Shown piece after piece: positions 62,182 through 64,000 of a stretch of DNA of 64,000 nt. This stretch comes from Limibacter armeniacum. GTDB taxonomy: Bacteria > Bacteroidota > Bacteroidia > Cytophagales > Flammeovirgaceae. How positions within the stretch are numbered: the first letter of the stretch is position 1; each line of letters opens with the position of its first letter. A program made the translations under genes and the position numbers. The stretch is taken from contig NZ_JBAJNO010000009.1 of the NCBI RefSeq assembly GCF_036880985.1, positions 124,001-188,000 of the forward strand, read 5' to 3'. The notes under the pieces were generated by a model. That model was not told the DNA's origin. It ran no database searches and saw only the letters and a program-made list of their open reading frames with translations.

Positions 62182-62213
62182 AAAAAAGGTTGCTTACTCA
62201 CGTAAACAACCTT
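62182..62213. terminator. Terminator between the NYN and TlpA-like genes
   Basis: A 12-bp stem (62186-62197 with 62202-62213, one C-A mismatch) with a 4-base loop. The T-run on the minus strand suits the TlpA-like gene; the + strand tail is weaker. Confidence 0.7.
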
Positions 62214-62238
62214 AGTTCTTTTATTATCAACTAAATGA

Positions 62239-63351
62239 CTAAAGACTTGCCGTAGCTGAAAGCACTTCTTTCAATTTGTTTTCCAATTCTTCTCCGTGCA
62301 GGTTTTTGGCAAGGATTTTACCATCAGGACCTACCAGTACATTATTTGGAATAGCGTTTACATTGTAAAGTTTACCTGCTGCACTTTTCCAACCTTTCAA
62401 GTCAGAAACGTGAGGCCAAACCATTTCCTTTTTCTCCACAATTGTTCTCCACTTTTCGCCATCAGTATCAAACGACACACCAAGCATTTCAAAGTTATCC
62501 CCCTTGAACTCGGCATATAGTTTCTTGATTTCAGGTAGCTCTCTCATACATGGTCCACACCAAGTAGCCCAGAAGTCAACCAGTACATACTTTCCTCTGA
62601 AATCAGACAGTGCGATCTCTGTACTGTCAAGACTTGCCAGTTTGAAGTCAGGTGCCACATTACCAATCTGCAATGCTTTCTCCTTCTCCACATATTCTTT
62701 CAGATAAGTGATATACTTAGTTTCTTGCATCTCAGGAGCAAATTGACTTACAAGTTGCTCTATTTCTTCAAATGGAGTGCTGTAAATCATTCTTCTCACA
62801 ATATATGCCATCGCATGGCTATTTGGTCTTTCAGCTACTTGTCCTTTGTAATATTCGTTTTTAAGCGCCTCCAGACTATCGTATTCTGCATTCAATTTTG
62901 CTATCAATACCGTGTCTTCATTTGAAGCTGCTCTGTATTGAGCAATCACATCATCCATTGCATCTTTTCCTGCAAATCCTGCAACAATAGAATCCAACTC
63001 TGCTTGTGCCACAGATCCTGTAACCTCTTTTTTGGTGCCCATTTCAGATACTGTCACTGTAATCTCACTATTCTCAAGGAAAAGGCTAGTTCCAAACGGC
63101 TTTTCTAAGGAATCAGAAGCAAACTGAATACTTGTCATTGCAGGCGAAGCAACAGACCCAGCAAAAGTAGCTACTCCATTTTCAATAGATACAGTATCGT
63201 TACCTGCTTCATTGAAAAGGATCGCTGTTCCGTTCTGAACATCAGCCAAGTTAACAGTCAAGTTATAAGAAGCTACTCCTTCTTTTGCACCTGGTTTGGT
63301 ACAAGCATACATTGAGAGTGCCGCAAGGGCCATTAAAGATAATTTCTTCAT
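62239..63351 (-). CDS. TlpA/ResA-type thioredoxin lipoprotein with DUF4369-like N-terminus
   Basis: A 370-residue lipoprotein with lipobox Cys17 (MYAC). The N-terminal half (about 25-220) is a DUF4369-like beta domain (GTAILFNEAGNDTVSIENG) followed by helices. The C-terminal thioredoxin domain (about 225-370) has APDFKLASLDSTEIALSDF and redox site C265-G-P-C268 in DFWATWCGPC, with the AIPNNVLVGP cis-proline loop. It is a membrane-attached periplasmic disulfide reductase, typical of Bacteroidota. The target is unknown. Confidence 0.93.
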   Translation of the reverse strand: MKKLSLMALAALSMYACTKPGAKEGVASYNLTVNLADVQNGTAILFNEAGNDTVSIENGVATFAGSVASPAMTSIQFASDSLEKPFGTSLFLENSEITVTVSEMGTKKEVTGSVAQAELDSIVAGFAGKDAMDDVIAQYRAASNEDTVLIAKLNAEYDSLEALKNEYYKGQVAERPNSHAMAYIVRRMIYSTPFEEIEQLVSQFAPEMQETKYITYLKEYVEKEKALQIGNVAPDFKLASLDSTEIALSDFRGKYVLVDFWATWCGPCMRELPEIKKLYAEFKGDNFEMLGVSFDTDGEKWRTIVEKKEMVWPHVSDLKGWKSAAGKLYNVNAIPNNVLVGPDGKILAKNLHGEELENKLKEVLSATASL

Positions 63352-63446
63352 GAAGATGTTGTTATAAAGAATGATCAGTATAGTTTTTAACTAATAATTA
63401 AAATTTTATACATGAAAATATAATTATACGACAAACATTTTGGATA

Positions 63447-63486
63447 TAAAAAAGGTAGACAAAGAAATATACTTCTAAATCTACCT
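63447..63486 (-). terminator. Probable terminator after the SUI1 gene
   Basis: A 7-bp stem AGGTAGA/TCTACCT with a 20-base loop is followed on the minus strand by six T. Confidence 0.6.
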
Positions 63487-63512
63487 CACCAAGGTTTCTA
63501 CGAACAACAAGA

Positions 63513-63866
63513 CTATTTTGTATTTGAATAGCCTGCTTCTTTCAAAATAGTTACAATTTTTTGCTTAAAATCCCCTTGTATAATGATTTCTCCATCTTTG
63601 GCTGTCCCTCCTACTCCACACTTTGTTTTCAGGAGTTTTCCAAGCTCTTTCAAATCATCTTCCGACCCCACAAAACCTGCTACAAGTGTTGCCGTTTTAC
63701 CTTTCCTACCTTTTTTCTCCATCTGTACTCTGAGCTGCTGCTGATTTGGAGGCAGGGTTTCTTGCTCATCTTCCTCATCGTAGTCATAAGTAAATTCCTC
63801 ATTGGTGGAGAACACTACACCCAAACGGTCTTTCCAATCGTTTTCTTCCTGTTTTTTCTTTGCCAT
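63513..63866 (-). CDS. SUI1/eIF1-like translation factor (YciH-type)
   Basis: A 117-residue protein. The ATG at 63866 is chosen; a frame from 63887 is less likely. An acidic N-terminal segment (YDYDEEDEQETLPP) precedes the SUI1 fold (about 47-117): LRVQMEKKGRKGKTATLVAGF, the KTKCGVGGTAKDGEIIIQGD segment and a final helix. Bacterial homologues (YciH) influence start-codon fidelity but are not essential in E. coli. No gene lies in the remaining 134 bases of the window. Confidence 0.93.
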   Translation of the reverse strand: MAKKKQEENDWKDRLGVVFSTNEEFTYDYDEEDEQETLPPNQQQLRVQMEKKGRKGKTATLVAGFVGSEDDLKELGKLLKTKCGVGGTAKDGEIIIQGDFKQKIVTILKEAGYSNTK

Positions 63867-64000
63867 CACGCTATATTTATATATCAAAAGTTGATTTCTG
63901 ATTACAAACTAACCAATACTGTTCTTAACAAGCAATTCCTCCTCGCCTCATTATTTTCTTAACAAAATACTTCCAACAAAAATCTGATAGGTTATATTTG

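Noticed and set aside
1-64000. Mobile element, prophage, CRISPR array, defence island, tRNA or rRNA
   Set aside because: No transposase, integrase, phage structural gene, direct-repeat array, or cloverleaf/rRNA sequence was seen on either strand; composition is even across the window.

Overview
This window looks like chromosomal DNA from an AT-rich Bacteroidota bacterium, most likely of the Cytophagia type. The evidence is PorE-like OmpA/beta-propeller proteins of the type IX secretion system, a T9SS-like C-terminal tail on a secreted protein, a carboxypeptidase-regulatory-domain TonB-dependent receptor, an alternative complex III ActF subunit, SpoIIE/TPR phosphatases, DUF4199 and DUF2339 proteins, start codons without Shine-Dalgarno sequences, and promoter elements of the TTTG-N20-TAnnTTTG kind. 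I see no rRNA, tRNA, CRISPR array, prophage, insertion sequence or origin. Genes lie in short transcription units, usually closed by strong intrinsic terminators that are often shared between convergent genes.

Layout. 1-6 kb: truncated pyrimidine-nucleoside phosphorylase, exported C1 peptidase, two-gene membrane operon (DUF4199, YdcZ), iodotyrosine-deiodinase-type flavoprotein, ferritin, polytopic membrane protein. 6-14 kb: metF, an overlapping operon of an exported caspase-like protease and a LysM lytic transglycosylase, a secreted protein followed by NfeD, and an overlapping LOG-like/alkB operon. 14-25 kb: beta-propeller protein, lon, a first PorE-like protein, a TPR/SpoIIE phosphatase, an unpaired transketolase C-terminal half. 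25-38 kb: membrane protein, stand-alone AAA ATPase, TonB-dependent receptor, unlinked ActF paralogue, radA, a second PorE-like protein, and a kinase-fold protein of unknown role. 38-50 kb: short alpha-glucan phosphorylase-like protein, lipoprotein, GNAT, acyl-CoA ligase, RRM protein, CpxP/Spy-like protein, three tandem TPR paralogues, mutS2. 50-64 kb: more TPR proteins, histidine phosphatase, DUF2339 protein, thioredoxin, second nitroreductase, proline dehydrogenase, zinc-ribbon coiled-coil protein, VanY-like peptidase, NYN nuclease, TlpA-type lipoprotein and a SUI1/eIF1-like protein.

Most of it is core metabolism, envelope biogenesis and stress handling: iron storage, alkylation repair, RadA/MutS2, Lon and thioredoxin. 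I do not see a dense defence or mobile island. The points most worth a second look are the glucan phosphorylase homologue with threonine at the PLP-lysine position, the overlapping exported caspase/transglycosylase pair, the kinase-fold orphan, the triplicated TPR genes, the unlinked ActF, and a nitroreductase carrying all three halotyrosine-binding residues of iodotyrosine deiodinase.
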